This document shows, piece by piece, positions 13,111-20,732 of a DNA stretch of 28,391 nucleotides. Each line of letters opens with the position of its first letter. Position 1 is the stretch's first letter. The notes beneath the pieces were generated by a model that saw only the letters and a list, made by a program, of their open reading frames with translations, did no database searches and had not been told where the DNA came from. A program made the translations under genes and the position numbers. Origin of the DNA: CAIRYW01 sp041665985 (lineage in GTDB: Bacteria; Patescibacteriota; Minisyncoccia; Phycocordibacterales; CAIRYW01); contig JBAYHV010000006.1 of assembly GCA_041665985.1 (NCBI GenBank), forward strand, positions 1 to 28,391, given 5' to 3'.

Positions 13111-13959
13111 TTAAATCCCCCAAAGTTTTTTTGAGTTTTCTCTAAGTTGCAGAGCCACTTGATCAAATGGCAGTTGTTTTATTTCTGCAATTTTTTTGAT
13201 CACTTCTATCACATACAAAGACTCATTCCTCTTACCTCTATAAGGGGACGGCGCTACGTAAGGACAATCTGTTTCAGAAAGCATTTTTTCAAGAGGCACA
13301 AATTTTACTAATTCTTCATATTGCTTCGCAAATGTAATTACCCCAGTAAATGAAATAGTGAATCCCAAATTTAAAAATTCTTTAACCTCCTCAAGCGTAC
13401 CTGCAAAAAAATGGACATTCCCTGGATAGGTTAGAGTTTTGAGTTTCGAGTTTTGAGTTAAGATCTCAAGGGCATCCTTGTAAGCCTCTCGAATGTGGAG
13501 CATAAGCGGTTTTTTAACTTCTATGGCCAACTCAATTTGTTTTCTAAAAGCATCTTTTTGTTTTTCTATTTTCTCATTCATATCTCCTGACTCTTGACTC
13601 TGTCCTCTGTAATAATCCAATCCGCATTCGCCAATTCCAACGACTTTAGGAGACTCGCAAAGTTTTTTATAATATTCATAATCAAAAATTTCTCCGCGAG
13701 AAGTAAATTCTTTTCCTCCTTCCCCTAACTCTTGTTCATCATGAAAAGATCTTGAAGTGTGAACAGGATGAAGACCGACAATTGCGAAGCAATTGTCGGT
13801 CTTCTCTGCAATTTCCACTGCTTTTTTTGAAGTATCTTTTTGCGTCCCAACATTAATAACAAGAACACCAGAGTCTTTTGCTCTTTTTATTGTCTCTTCC
13901 CTATCCTCGTTATATGCAGAAAGATTTAAGTGTGCGTGGTTGTCTACGTATTTATACAT
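13111..13959 (-). CDS. tatD: TatD-family metal-dependent hydrolase (DNase), 282 aa
   Basis: TIM-barrel amidohydrolase-type nuclease. Metal ligands visible: DNHAH (H8, H10), GIGECGLDYY (E111), MLHIRE (H155), NVHFFAG (H183, in place of the usual HCFSG) and ETDCPYVAP (D231). Length is normal to slightly long. Two segments are low-complexity insertions: RGQSQESGD (118-126) and LTQNSKLKTLT (167-177), the latter encoded by an ACTCAAAACTC-type repeat tract that resembles intergenic repeats elsewhere. The gene is divergent from the NlpC/P60 gene, and a -10 box 6 nt before the ATG suggests a leaderless message. Confidence 0.93.
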   Translation of the reverse strand: MYKYVDNHAHLNLSAYNEDREETIKRAKDSGVLVINVGTQKDTSKKAVEIAEKTDNCFAIVGLHPVHTSRSFHDEQELGEGGKEFTSRGEIFDYEYYKKLCESPKVVGIGECGLDYYRGQSQESGDMNEKIEKQKDAFRKQIELAIEVKKPLMLHIREAYKDALEILTQNSKLKTLTYPGNVHFFAGTLEEVKEFLNLGFTISFTGVITFAKQYEELVKFVPLEKMLSETDCPYVAPSPYRGKRNESLYVIEVIKKIAEIKQLPFDQVALQLRENSKKLWGI

Positions 13960-13965
13960 AATTTA

Positions 13966-13974
13966 ATATTACCA
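13966..13974 (-). promoter_or_regulatory. Extended -10 promoter of tatD
   Basis: Minus strand TGGTAATAT ends 6 nt before the tatD ATG, so transcription should start at or next to the start codon. Confidence 0.4.
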
Positions 13975-13982
13975 TAACAAAT

Positions 13983-14011
13983 TTGACTCAAATTGTTGAT
14001 ACTGTTAACTT
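13983..14011 (+). promoter_or_regulatory. Candidate promoter of the NlpC/P60 gene
   Basis: TTGACT (13983-13988), 17-nt spacer, TAACTT (14006-14011). The -35 is good and the -10 poor. It would give a leader of about 13 nt. Confidence 0.35.
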
Positions 14012-14030
14012 TAATAAAAATTGACCTTTT

Positions 14031-14495
14031 ATGAATAAAGAAACTCTTGCAGAAATCGCCCTGAAATATTTAGGTGCGCCAAGCATTAGATACTGTGGAC
14101 CAGAACACGGAAAGAGTCCAGAAGGATTCGATTGTTCTGGTTTCATCGACTTTTGTCTAAATGAATTGTCTTTTCCTTACGACAAAACAATCAGACACTG
14201 TAACGAATTTTTTGATTCTTTCGGTATTCTGGTGCATGAGGATTGTATAAGCTGTGGTGATTTAGTTTTCTTTAGCAGAGATGGTTTTCGACCAACACAC
14301 GTTGGGATCATGCTCGATAAAGAAACCTATATTCATTCACCTGGAACCAGCAATTCAATTGTTTCAGTATCGGAAATATCAAAGGAACCAATCGTCACAA
14401 AAAGGACTGACCACTCGGTCATCTACAGCCATAATCCAATTGGTTATAAACGTTTGGTTTTTTCCAATTCTAGATGGAAAACCCTACTGCCCTAA
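14031..14495 (+). CDS. NlpC/P60-family cysteine peptidase, 154 aa, no signal peptide
   Basis: The NlpC/P60 fold cleaves D-Glu-diaminopimelate or similar bonds in cell-wall peptides. Catalytic Cys in EGFDCSGFI (C35), His in THVGIML (H100), third polar residue in TYIHSPG (H122). The N-terminal helix ETLAEIALKYLGAP is typical. The protein is only the catalytic domain, with no signal peptide, membrane segment or SH3 or LysM targeting domain, so as read it is cytoplasmic. Recycling of wall peptides, or a contractile, phage-like or antagonistic role, is possible. The stop codon lies inside the terminator hairpin. Confidence 0.85.
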   Translation: MNKETLAEIALKYLGAPSIRYCGPEHGKSPEGFDCSGFIDFCLNELSFPYDKTIRHCNEFFDSFGILVHEDCISCGDLVFFSRDGFRPTHVGIMLDKETYIHSPGTSNSIVSVSEISKEPIVTKRTDHSVIYSHNPIGYKRLVFSNSRWKTLLP

Positions 14496-14512
14496 AAAGC
14501 AGTATTTTTTTA
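14485..14512 (+). terminator. Terminator overlapping the NlpC/P60 stop codon
   Basis: TACTGC (14485-14490), 8-nt loop, GCAGTA (14499-14504), then TTTTTT. The TAA stop at 14493-14495 is in the loop. Confidence 0.7.
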
Positions 14513-14528
14513 TATTTTAGGAATTATA

Positions 14529-15968
14529 TTAATCCTTTCTCAAAAACAATGGTGTATCGGGAGATTTATTTGTTTTGACGCAAACTTTTATTTTCATAGA
14601 AGTCTCAGGCAAAATTGGTTTCAACATTCTAGCAATAATATAAAGACCAACAACCAACTCTTTAATTATTTCTTCTCCTGCTTCTTTATCAGTTTTTATA
14701 AGTTTGAATGGCTGTTTATTTTGGATCAAAGAATCAAGTTCTGAGATCTTTTTCCAAATAACATTACAAGCGCCTTGAATATCAAATTTTTCCAAAAGAT
14801 CAAAATAATCTTCTGGAATATCATCTTTAGGAATTATTACAGCATCGATCAAATTTGTCTCTGCCATTTTCATAATTCGAGAAGTGAGATTCCCAAGTCC
14901 ATTTGCCAACCCTGCATTATAAGCATCTTTAAATCTTTCAATTGTAAAAGGTGAATCTTCAAAAGGACTAACTTCCCGCAAAAGAAAATAACGCAAAGCT
15001 TCGGCTCCATATTCTTCAATTAAATTTTTAGGATTGGTCACATTGCCTAAAGATTTGCTCATTTTAACTCCTCCTTCCCCTGTAATGAATCCATCCACAA
15101 CAACATGAGTTGTGTTTGGTAGATCCGCTGCCATGAGCATTGCTTGCCACATTGCAGACTGAAAACGGTTATTGTCTTTACCGCAATATTGAATAGTTTC
15201 CCCATCGATCCAATATTTTTTAAAATCACCTTCTAAATTTGGATAGCCTAAAGTTGCAACGTAATTTACTAATGCGTCAAACCAAACGTACATGACATGA
15301 TCAGGATCTTCTGGCACTTCTATTCCCCAAGGCATCTTTGTCTTTAGGCGAGAAATACTGAAATCATGCAAACCATTTTTTACGAAACCTCTCATTTCAT
15401 TTAAACGAAAATCAGGAATAACAAAAGTTGGATTTTTTTCATAAAATTTTAAAAGTTTTTCACTAAAAGCAGAATATTTGAAAAAATAATTTTCTTCTTC
15501 GATGGTCTCAATTTCAAGATTTAGATGGATCGGGCACTTGCCATCTACAAGCTCGCTATCAGTTTTTTCTTCTTCGCATCCAACACAATATTTTGCTTTA
15601 TAATTTTTTTTGTAAATATAGCCATTGTCAGAAACTTTTTTCCAAAAAGCTTTAGCGGCAATAATATGCCTCTCGTCTGTTGTACGAATAAAATGCACAT
15701 CATCGCTTATTTCTAAAAGCTTCAAAAGATCCTTTACTTTCTCAGCATAAAAATCTACATATTCTTGCGTAGATTTTCCTTCTTTTTTTGCACCTAGAAA
15801 AAGCTTCATTCCGTGCTCATCTGTTCCCGTATTAAAAAAAACATCAAAACCAAGAAGCTTTTTGTATCGAGCAATTGCATCGGCTCGAATAAATTCCATT
15901 GCGTGCCCTAGGTGAGGTTCAGCATTTACATATGGAAGTGTTGTTGTTATATAAAATTTTTTATTCAC
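14529..15968 (-). CDS. metG: Methionyl-tRNA synthetase, short form, 479 aa
   Basis: Charges tRNA-Met. Class I signatures: PHLGH at 18-22 (HIGH), GGVKMSKSLGN (KMSKS). The zinc knuckle has one site (CVGCEEEKTDSELVDGKCPIH, cut to C-x2-C and C-x2-H), as in the short zinc-binding type. Anticodon-binding helices follow (YNAGLANGLGNLTSRIMKMA, given in part). The C-terminal tRNA-binding dimerisation domain of E. coli MetRS is absent. The start is GTG at 15968; TATAAA/TACTAT lies 5-8 nt upstream, again near-leaderless. Last gene of the long minus-strand run. Confidence 0.96.
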   Translation of the reverse strand: MNKKFYITTTLPYVNAEPHLGHAMEFIRADAIARYKKLLGFDVFFNTGTDEHGMKLFLGAKKEGKSTQEYVDFYAEKVKDLLKLLEISDDVHFIRTTDERHIIAAKAFWKKVSDNGYIYKKNYKAKYCVGCEEEKTDSELVDGKCPIHLNLEIETIEEENYFFKYSAFSEKLLKFYEKNPTFVIPDFRLNEMRGFVKNGLHDFSISRLKTKMPWGIEVPEDPDHVMYVWFDALVNYVATLGYPNLEGDFKKYWIDGETIQYCGKDNNRFQSAMWQAMLMAADLPNTTHVVVDGFITGEGGVKMSKSLGNVTNPKNLIEEYGAEALRYFLLREVSPFEDSPFTIERFKDAYNAGLANGLGNLTSRIMKMAETNLIDAVIIPKDDIPEDYFDLLEKFDIQGACNVIWKKISELDSLIQNKQPFKLIKTDKEAGEEIIKELVVGLYIIARMLKPILPETSMKIKVCVKTNKSPDTPLFLRKD

Positions 15969-16023
15969 TTATTTTTATAGTATTTTGTTTTTAAAATCCT
16001 TCACCTTTCCTGTGTCATAACAA

Positions 16024-16157
16024 AGTCAAAATTTAAAAATCAAAATGCAAAACTGCAATTCAAAAGTCAAAATTCTAACAACTGACATTCGCTTCGCGAA
16101 TGTCATAATTTTCAATTTTTACCTGTAATTTTGACTTTTGCATTTTGACCTTTGAAT
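16024..16157. repeat. Long inverted repeat of the TCAAAATGCAAAA family, copy 2
   Basis: Outer arms contain AAAGTCAAAATTT and TCAAAATGCAAAACTG on the left, and TTTTGACTTTTGCATTTTGA on the right. The centre is a 10-bp hairpin TGACATTCGC, loop TTC, GCGAATGTCA (16083-16105). Same plan as 7318-7441. It fills the gap between the AI-2E transporter gene and metG. Confidence 0.75.
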
Positions 16158-17209
16158 TATCCCAATGAAATTCTAGTTTTTTTCTTGTCTACATCATGTA
16201 AATATTCAACAGCAAGAACAGAAAGTGGAACAGCAAGAATTAGTCCCAAAAATCCCAAAAGTTCAAAACCGACTGCTAAGGCCAAAATAATTATCAAAGG
16301 TGAAATACCTACAATTTTTTTCACTACAGCAGGATACAAAAGATAATTTTCAAACTGTTGAACAATGACATACATTCCAGTAACAACTAAAGCTAAAACA
16401 ATACCTTTATCCAAAAGAGTAAGTAAAATTCCTGGTATTGCAAAAAGAGTCGGACCAAAAACTGGAATAATTTCAAGAATAGAAGCAGTAATAGCAAGTA
16501 ATAATGCATGTCTTATTCCAAGGATCGCTAGAGGAATATAGACCATCACTCCTACAACCAAACCTAATATCAATTGACCTTGAAGCCATGCTCCAATTTT
16601 TATTTTTGTTCTTTTCCATAGATCCAAAACATATGGTTCATGCTTAAGAGGAGTAATAATTCTTAGAAAATATTCTACCCCGTCTTTAGTTACAGAAAAA
16701 TAAAATGAAAGTACTCCGATCAAAATCGCGCTCAAACCTGAATTAATTATTTTTGTTGCGGTAGCAATAAAATCAGATGAGGATTGAGTCTGATTAAGCA
16801 ATCCAGTGTTTGAAATTGATGAAGCAATATTTTGTAAAATTGGGACATAACCCTGCAAAAAACTGTCATCAAGTATAGGAAAATAACTGGAAATTTGATT
16901 TAAGTATGTTGGAATACTTGTTACCACACCAGAAATATCTTGAAGAAAAACTGGAATAATAGATAGAAAAAGAATTCCAACAATCACTAAAGCAAAAAGA
17001 TAAACAGAAACAACTCCTATAATTCTTGGAAAATTTCTTTTTTCAAACCAATTTATTCCAGGTTCAACAGCAGAAGAAATAACGATCGCAGTAAGGACAA
17101 TAACAAAAATATCTTTCAGAAAAAAAAGAACAACAGCCACAGCAACAATTGCCAATGCCTTAATAATTGAGCCTGAGGTGATATTGACTGTAATATTTTT
17201 ATCTCCCAT
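16157..17209 (-). CDS. AI-2E family transporter (PerM/TqsA-like), 350 aa
   Basis: Multi-pass membrane protein with about eight hydrophobic helices: a first pair at about 15-46 (IIKALAIVAVAVVLFFLK and FVIVLTAIVIS), a helix near 60-82, a long periplasmic-type segment, and a C-terminal bundle with LGIRHALLLAITASILEIIPVFGP and LGFLGLILAVPLSVL (given in part). The EIIPVFGP loop is diagnostic of the family. Substrates differ among members (autoinducer-2 export, Na+/H+ exchange), so none is assigned. The start ATG is directly against the end of the GIY-YIG cassette. Before insertion it would have started about 30 nt after the M16 protease stop, so the two probably formed one operon. Confidence 0.9.
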   Translation of the reverse strand: MGDKNITVNITSGSIIKALAIVAVAVVLFFLKDIFVIVLTAIVISSAVEPGINWFEKRNFPRIIGVVSVYLFALVIVGILFLSIIPVFLQDISGVVTSIPTYLNQISSYFPILDDSFLQGYVPILQNIASSISNTGLLNQTQSSSDFIATATKIINSGLSAILIGVLSFYFSVTKDGVEYFLRIITPLKHEPYVLDLWKRTKIKIGAWLQGQLILGLVVGVMVYIPLAILGIRHALLLAITASILEIIPVFGPTLFAIPGILLTLLDKGIVLALVVTGMYVIVQQFENYLLYPAVVKKIVGISPLIIILALAVGFELLGFLGLILAVPLSVLAVEYLHDVDKKKTRISLG

Positions 17210-17529
17210 CCCGTCACTAGAATTTTAATTTATTAAACTTTTCGACTTCCTCAAGTATAGATATTCTTTTAGCCTCTGTTTTAACAATCTCTGTCCTGAA
17301 CTAGTTTTTAAATATCCTTCTCTTCTCATTGCATCATCTTTATTTATACACGCTTCATAGTATATCAATCTATACGGTGCAAGTCTTTTTGTAGAAAAGT
17401 TTAATTTCTGATTATGTTCAAACAAACGTTTCTTCAAGTTATTTGTATAACCTGTGTAAAGCTCATTATTTTGCTTGCTTTCTAAAAGGTAGACGTAGAA
17501 CATAATCGAATTAAAATTTCAGTGCGGGA
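17210..17529 (-). mobile_element. GIY-YIG cassette with terminal inverted repeats, inserted at the AI-2E start codon
   Basis: Left end CCCGTCACTAGAATTTT (from 17210) and right end, read inward on the minus strand, CCCGCACTGAAATTTT (17528 inward) are imperfect inverted repeats of about 20 nt. Read on the minus strand, the flanks are ATGGG just before the element (17534-17530) and ATGGG just after it (17209-17205), a direct repeat that includes the downstream start codon. The cargo is a single GIY-YIG gene. Related ends lie at 18834-19070, 19078-19128 and 20733-20775, each abutting an ATG. Confidence 0.7.
17225..17503 (-). CDS. GIY-YIG (URI-type) nuclease, 92 aa
   Basis: Small single-domain nuclease. 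Motifs: FYVYLLES with YTGYTNNLKKRLFEHN (GIY...YIG plus catalytic Arg in KKRLFEHN), then LIYYEACINKDDAMRREGYLK with the metal-binding Glu, and SSGQRLLKQRLKEYL. Length matches single-domain members of the UPF0213/URI group. These occur in many copies in some Patescibacteria, and no cellular role is established to my knowledge. It is the only gene of the cassette, and its stop lies 15 nt before the AI-2E ATG. A homing-type or transposition role is inferred from the flanking repeats, not from biochemistry. Confidence 0.92.
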   Translation of the reverse strand: MFYVYLLESKQNNELYTGYTNNLKKRLFEHNQKLNFSTKRLAPYRLIYYEACINKDDAMRREGYLKTSSGQRLLKQRLKEYLYLRKSKSLIN

Positions 17530-17564
17530 CCCATTTTCATCAATATACCACTTTTTAGGGGTTT

Positions 17565-18833
17565 TTACAGCTTTAAAATATCCTTAAATTCTTTGCCATC
17601 CTTAAATGGTCCCACAATAGATAGATTGATCGTCTTTTGGTTAAAAATTTTATTTGCCATATTCATCACATCTTTTGCTGTGATCTTTTCAATTCGTTCA
17701 GCCTTTTCTTCTGGAGTTTTTATTTTAAGACCGTGAAGCTCTTGGAAAGAATAAAAATCAGCTAGAGAATCTGAGGTCTCAAGTGATAGATACATATTCC
17801 CTATCATCAGATCTTTTGCTTTTCTTAATTCACTCTCTGGAACTAATTCCGTTTTAATTTTTTTGATTTCTTCTAAAATTGCTTCAATACCGATCTTTAC
17901 TCTATCTTTTGACAGGCCTGAAGCTATAGCAAAAAAACCCCTATCTTCTGCAGTATCATTTCCAGAACGAACGTAATAACAAATTCCTAATTCATCGCGA
18001 AGTTTTCTAAAAAGTCTTGAACTCATTCCCCTGCCGAGAACAGCTTCTAAAAGTGCAATTTTTGGATTTTCTTTGTTTTTTACATCGAAAGATCTAAAGC
18101 CTAAAATAATATGAGCTTGGTCTGTATCTTTAAAATGAATTTTTACAGCAGATTCTTTTTGTGAATCATCTGTTTTTTTGTGGGTATTTTTTTTACCTTT
18201 GCGTACTTTTCCAAAAAATTCACTCGCGAGTTTCAGGGCTTTTTTACTATCTACTCCACCCGCAACTACCACAATAGTATTAGGAGCTGAGTACTGAGAA
18301 TCTCTATAATTCAAAATTTGTTCTTTGGTAAAAGAACGAACATTTTTTTCGCTTCCTATAATAGGCCTGCCTGCACTTTGATCACCGTACAAAAGCTCCT
18401 CAAAAACTTCCCCTACTTTATGCTGAGGCAGATCTTCATACATTTTTATTTCTTCAACCACTACTCCCTTTTCTCTTTCAATAGCATCAGTTTCAAAAAT
18501 AGAATTCAAATAAATATCTGAAACTATTTCTGTAATTTTAGGAAAATGTTTTTTGTGCGCCTTGGCCCAATAACCAGTAAACTCTTTACTAGTAAAAGCA
18601 TTTGACTGAGCACCGAGTGCATCAAGCTCTTTTGAAATGTCTCCTGTATTTGGCCTTTTTTCAGTTCCCTGAAAACACATATGTTCTAAAAAATGAGAAA
18701 TGCCATTTATATCTTTGGTCTCATAATCACTTCCTGTTTTCACCAAAACCATCACGGTGACTGTCTCGGTATTTTTCATCGGAACGGTAATTATCCGAAG
18801 TCCGTTTTTTAATGTGTTTTTAAAATATTTCAT
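17565..18833 (-). CDS. M16-family zinc peptidase (pitrilysin / processing-peptidase type), 422 aa
   Basis: Single-chain M16B-type peptidase. The inverted zinc motif HFLEH is at 47-51 (GISHFLEHMCFQGT), and the third ligand is a Glu in KGVVVEEIKMYED near 127. The second, non-catalytic half carries the substrate-binding motif RGMSSRLFRKLRDELGICYYV (given in part as MSSRLFRKLRDELG). Length is that of bacterial YmxG-type enzymes. It is probably a cytoplasmic or secreted peptide-degrading enzyme; no signal peptide is visible. Its ATG is directly preceded by the end of a decayed GIY-YIG cassette. Confidence 0.93.
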   Translation of the reverse strand: MKYFKNTLKNGLRIITVPMKNTETVTVMVLVKTGSDYETKDINGISHFLEHMCFQGTEKRPNTGDISKELDALGAQSNAFTSKEFTGYWAKAHKKHFPKITEIVSDIYLNSIFETDAIEREKGVVVEEIKMYEDLPQHKVGEVFEELLYGDQSAGRPIIGSEKNVRSFTKEQILNYRDSQYSAPNTIVVVAGGVDSKKALKLASEFFGKVRKGKKNTHKKTDDSQKESAVKIHFKDTDQAHIILGFRSFDVKNKENPKIALLEAVLGRGMSSRLFRKLRDELGICYYVRSGNDTAEDRGFFAIASGLSKDRVKIGIEAILEEIKKIKTELVPESELRKAKDLMIGNMYLSLETSDSLADFYSFQELHGLKIKTPEEKAERIEKITAKDVMNMANKIFNQKTINLSIVGPFKDGKEFKDILKL

Positions 18834-19070
18834 CCCGTCACTAGAATTTTAATTTGTTAAATCTTTCGACAATTTTTATATAAATAATATTTTAAAATAT
18901 GTTTTGCAAGATATTCTATTTAGACAGTATAAGCTATTTTCGAGAAAGATTTAACTTTGATTATGTTCAACAATATATTTTATACTCATGAAATAATATT
19001 GAAAAAACCTTACTTTCCTGAACTACCGAATCTAGATTCGAACATAATCTAATCAAAATTTCAGTGCGGG
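18834..19070 (-). pseudogene. Decayed GIY-YIG cassette at the M16 start codon
   Basis: Both terminal repeats survive: CCCGTCACTAGAATTTT at 18834 and, on the minus strand, CCCGCACTGAAATTTT from 19070. Inside, the plus-strand stretch GATTTAACTTTGATTATG TTCAA parallels GTTTAATTTCTGATTATG TTCAA of the intact gene, and the GATTATGTTC start region is kept, but stops and deletions remove the GIY-YIG frame. The element is 237 nt against about 320 for the intact cassette. It is flanked by ATGAAA (minus strand) on both sides, the M16 start codon context. Confidence 0.7.
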
Positions 19071-19077
19071 ATTTCAT

Positions 19078-19128
19078 CCCGTCACTAGAATTTTAATTTG
19101 TTAAATCTTTCGACAATTTTTATATTAC
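19078..19128 (-). mobile_element. Remnant end of a third GIY-YIG cassette, in tandem
   Basis: About 49 nt identical to the end of the preceding copy (CCCGTCACTAGAATTTT through TTTCGACAATTTTTATAT). On the minus strand it ends ...GACGGG directly before ATGAAA, which is followed by the next copy. The other end of this copy is not found. Confidence 0.6.
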
Positions 19129-19151
19129 TTTACCTTTATATCCTAAATTTT

Positions 19152-19179
19152 GGATCGTTATCTTGCATATCTTTATAAC
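19152..19179 (+). promoter_or_regulatory. Candidate promoter of the small membrane protein
   Basis: TTGGAT, about 17-18 nt, TATAAC (19174-19179). Transcription from about 19186 would favour the ATG at 19200 over the one at 19182. Confidence 0.35.
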
Positions 19180-19199
19180 ATATGTACAATCAAAATAAC

Positions 19200-19352
19200 A
19201 TGAACATTCTTTTGATCCTGATTGGATTGGGAATACTTGTGGGAGGCTTGTTTATTGCACCGCTAATAAGCAACCTTTCACTCGGATTATTCCTAGGTGC
19301 AATTCTCGGGGTTGCAGCTTTCTTCTTTTGGAAAGCATACGAAAAACAATAA
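19200..19352 (+). CDS. Small two-helix membrane protein, 50 aa
   Basis: A short plus-strand frame inside an otherwise minus-strand run. It starts MNILLILIGLGILVGGLF, turns at APLISNLSLG and has a second hydrophobic stretch FLGAILGVAAFFFW, ending KAYEKQ. Two membrane helices joined by a short loop are predicted. An in-frame ATG at 19182 would add six polar residues. It has its own promoter-like sequence and a terminator with T run (19368-19402), which supports a real transcript. I do not recognise the family. Confidence 0.6.
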   Translation: MNILLILIGLGILVGGLFIAPLISNLSLGLFLGAILGVAAFFFWKAYEKQ

Positions 19353-19367
19353 CGACAATTGCGCAGA

Positions 19368-19402
19368 TGGCTTGTAAGATTCTATTTCAAGCCAGTTTTT
19401 TT
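19368..19402 (+). terminator. Terminator of the small membrane protein gene
   Basis: TGGCTTG (19368-19374), 13-nt loop, CAAGCCA (19388-19394), then GTTTTTTT. The T run is on the plus strand only and overlaps the glyS stop. Confidence 0.75.
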
Positions 19403-20732
19403 ATATATGAGATTTTATGAATGAGACTAATTCAGAAATTTTCATTCTCTCCTGTTTTCCAGTATCTCTATCGCGAACAGTAACACCTGCATCATTTTCT
19501 AGAGTTTCAAAATCAACGGTGATGCAAAAAGGAGTTCCAATTTCATCTTGTCTTCGATATCTTTTTCCAATGTTTCCGTTGTCATCAAACATCACTCTAC
19601 CAAATTCTTTTTTTAATTCAGAAAAAACTTCACGGGCTTTTGCAACTAATTCTGGTTTATTTTTTAGAAGTGGAAAAACTGCTGCGATAACGGGAGCAAC
19701 TTTTGGTGAGAATTTCAAATAAACTCTAGTTTCATCGCCTAAGACATCTTCGGTATATGCGTCCGTTAGAACAGCAAGCATTGTTCTACCTACTCCGAAA
19801 GAAGGCTCAATAACATGCGGTAAAAATCTTTCTTTAGTTTCTTCATCAAAATAAGTTAGATCTACTTTTGAAGCTACAGAATGACTTTTCAGATCAAAAT
19901 CTGTTCTGTAAACAAGACCGTAAAGCTCGCTTTTTCCAAACGGGAAATCAAACTCAAAATCGATAGTACGTTTTGAATAGTGAGCTCTATCTCCATCTGC
20001 AACTTCAAGTTCATGAACTTTTTCTTGGGAGATCCCAACATCTTTTGTAAATTCGTGAACTTCTTTTCTAAAACTTTCAAAATTTTCTTGCCATGTTTCT
20101 GGTTTTACAAAATACTCAATTTCCATCTGCTCAAGTTCTCGCACTCTAAAAATAAAATCCCTTGGAGCAATTTCATTTCTGAATGCTTTTCCAATTTGAG
20201 CCATACCAAAAGGAAGTCTTGGGTGAAAACTGTCCATAACATTTTTGAAGTTCACAAACATTCCTCCAGCAGTTTCTGGTCGAAGATATGAAACAGCAGA
20301 ATCATCTTCCATTGCTCCAATATGAGTTTTAAACATCATATTAAATTGTCTTGGTTTTCCTAAAACTTGTTTATCTTTTGGACAATACTGCACCCCGTCA
20401 ACTACCTCAATGTGGTCAGCTCGATAACGCTGTTTGCATTTTGGACATTCAACTAAAGGATCAGCAAAACCCGCCACGTGGCCAGAAGCCTTCCAAACAT
20501 TTTGATTCATCAAAATAGCCGCATCCATTCCATACATGTCTTCCCTATCCAAAACAAATCTCTTCCACCACAAATTTTCAATATTTTTCTTAAGAGCAAC
20601 TCCTAATGGTCCGTAATCCCAAGTACCAGCGAGTCCGCCATAAATTTCTGAGCCTTGATAAACAAAACCTCTTCGCTTACAAAGCGATACGATCTTTTCC
20701 ATTAAATTATCGTTTTCAGTATTTTTTTTCAT
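19401..20732 (-). CDS. glyS: Glycyl-tRNA synthetase, dimeric (eukaryote/Gram-positive-like) type, 443 aa
   Basis: Class II synthetase charging tRNA-Gly. Seen in order: FVYQGSEIYGGLAGTWDYGP (motif 1 region), a Cys pair pattern ECPKCKQRYRAD with YCPKD, RPETAGGMFVNF, FRNEIAPRDFIFRVRELEQMEIEYF (motif 2, given in part as RNEIAPRDFIFR), VIEPSFGVGRTMLAV (motif 3) and a C-terminal anticodon-binding domain (from about 345, VAPVIAAVFPL). Length fits the single-chain dimeric form, not the alpha2-beta2 GlyQ/GlyS form. ATG 20732 is directly preceded by a cassette end; an in-frame ATG (MEKIVSLCKRRGF, residue 11) could be the ancestral start. Confidence 0.96.
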   Translation of the reverse strand: MKKNTENDNLMEKIVSLCKRRGFVYQGSEIYGGLAGTWDYGPLGVALKKNIENLWWKRFVLDREDMYGMDAAILMNQNVWKASGHVAGFADPLVECPKCKQRYRADHIEVVDGVQYCPKDKQVLGKPRQFNMMFKTHIGAMEDDSAVSYLRPETAGGMFVNFKNVMDSFHPRLPFGMAQIGKAFRNEIAPRDFIFRVRELEQMEIEYFVKPETWQENFESFRKEVHEFTKDVGISQEKVHELEVADGDRAHYSKRTIDFEFDFPFGKSELYGLVYRTDFDLKSHSVASKVDLTYFDEETKERFLPHVIEPSFGVGRTMLAVLTDAYTEDVLGDETRVYLKFSPKVAPVIAAVFPLLKNKPELVAKAREVFSELKKEFGRVMFDDNGNIGKRYRRQDEIGTPFCITVDFETLENDAGVTVRDRDTGKQERMKISELVSFIKSHI

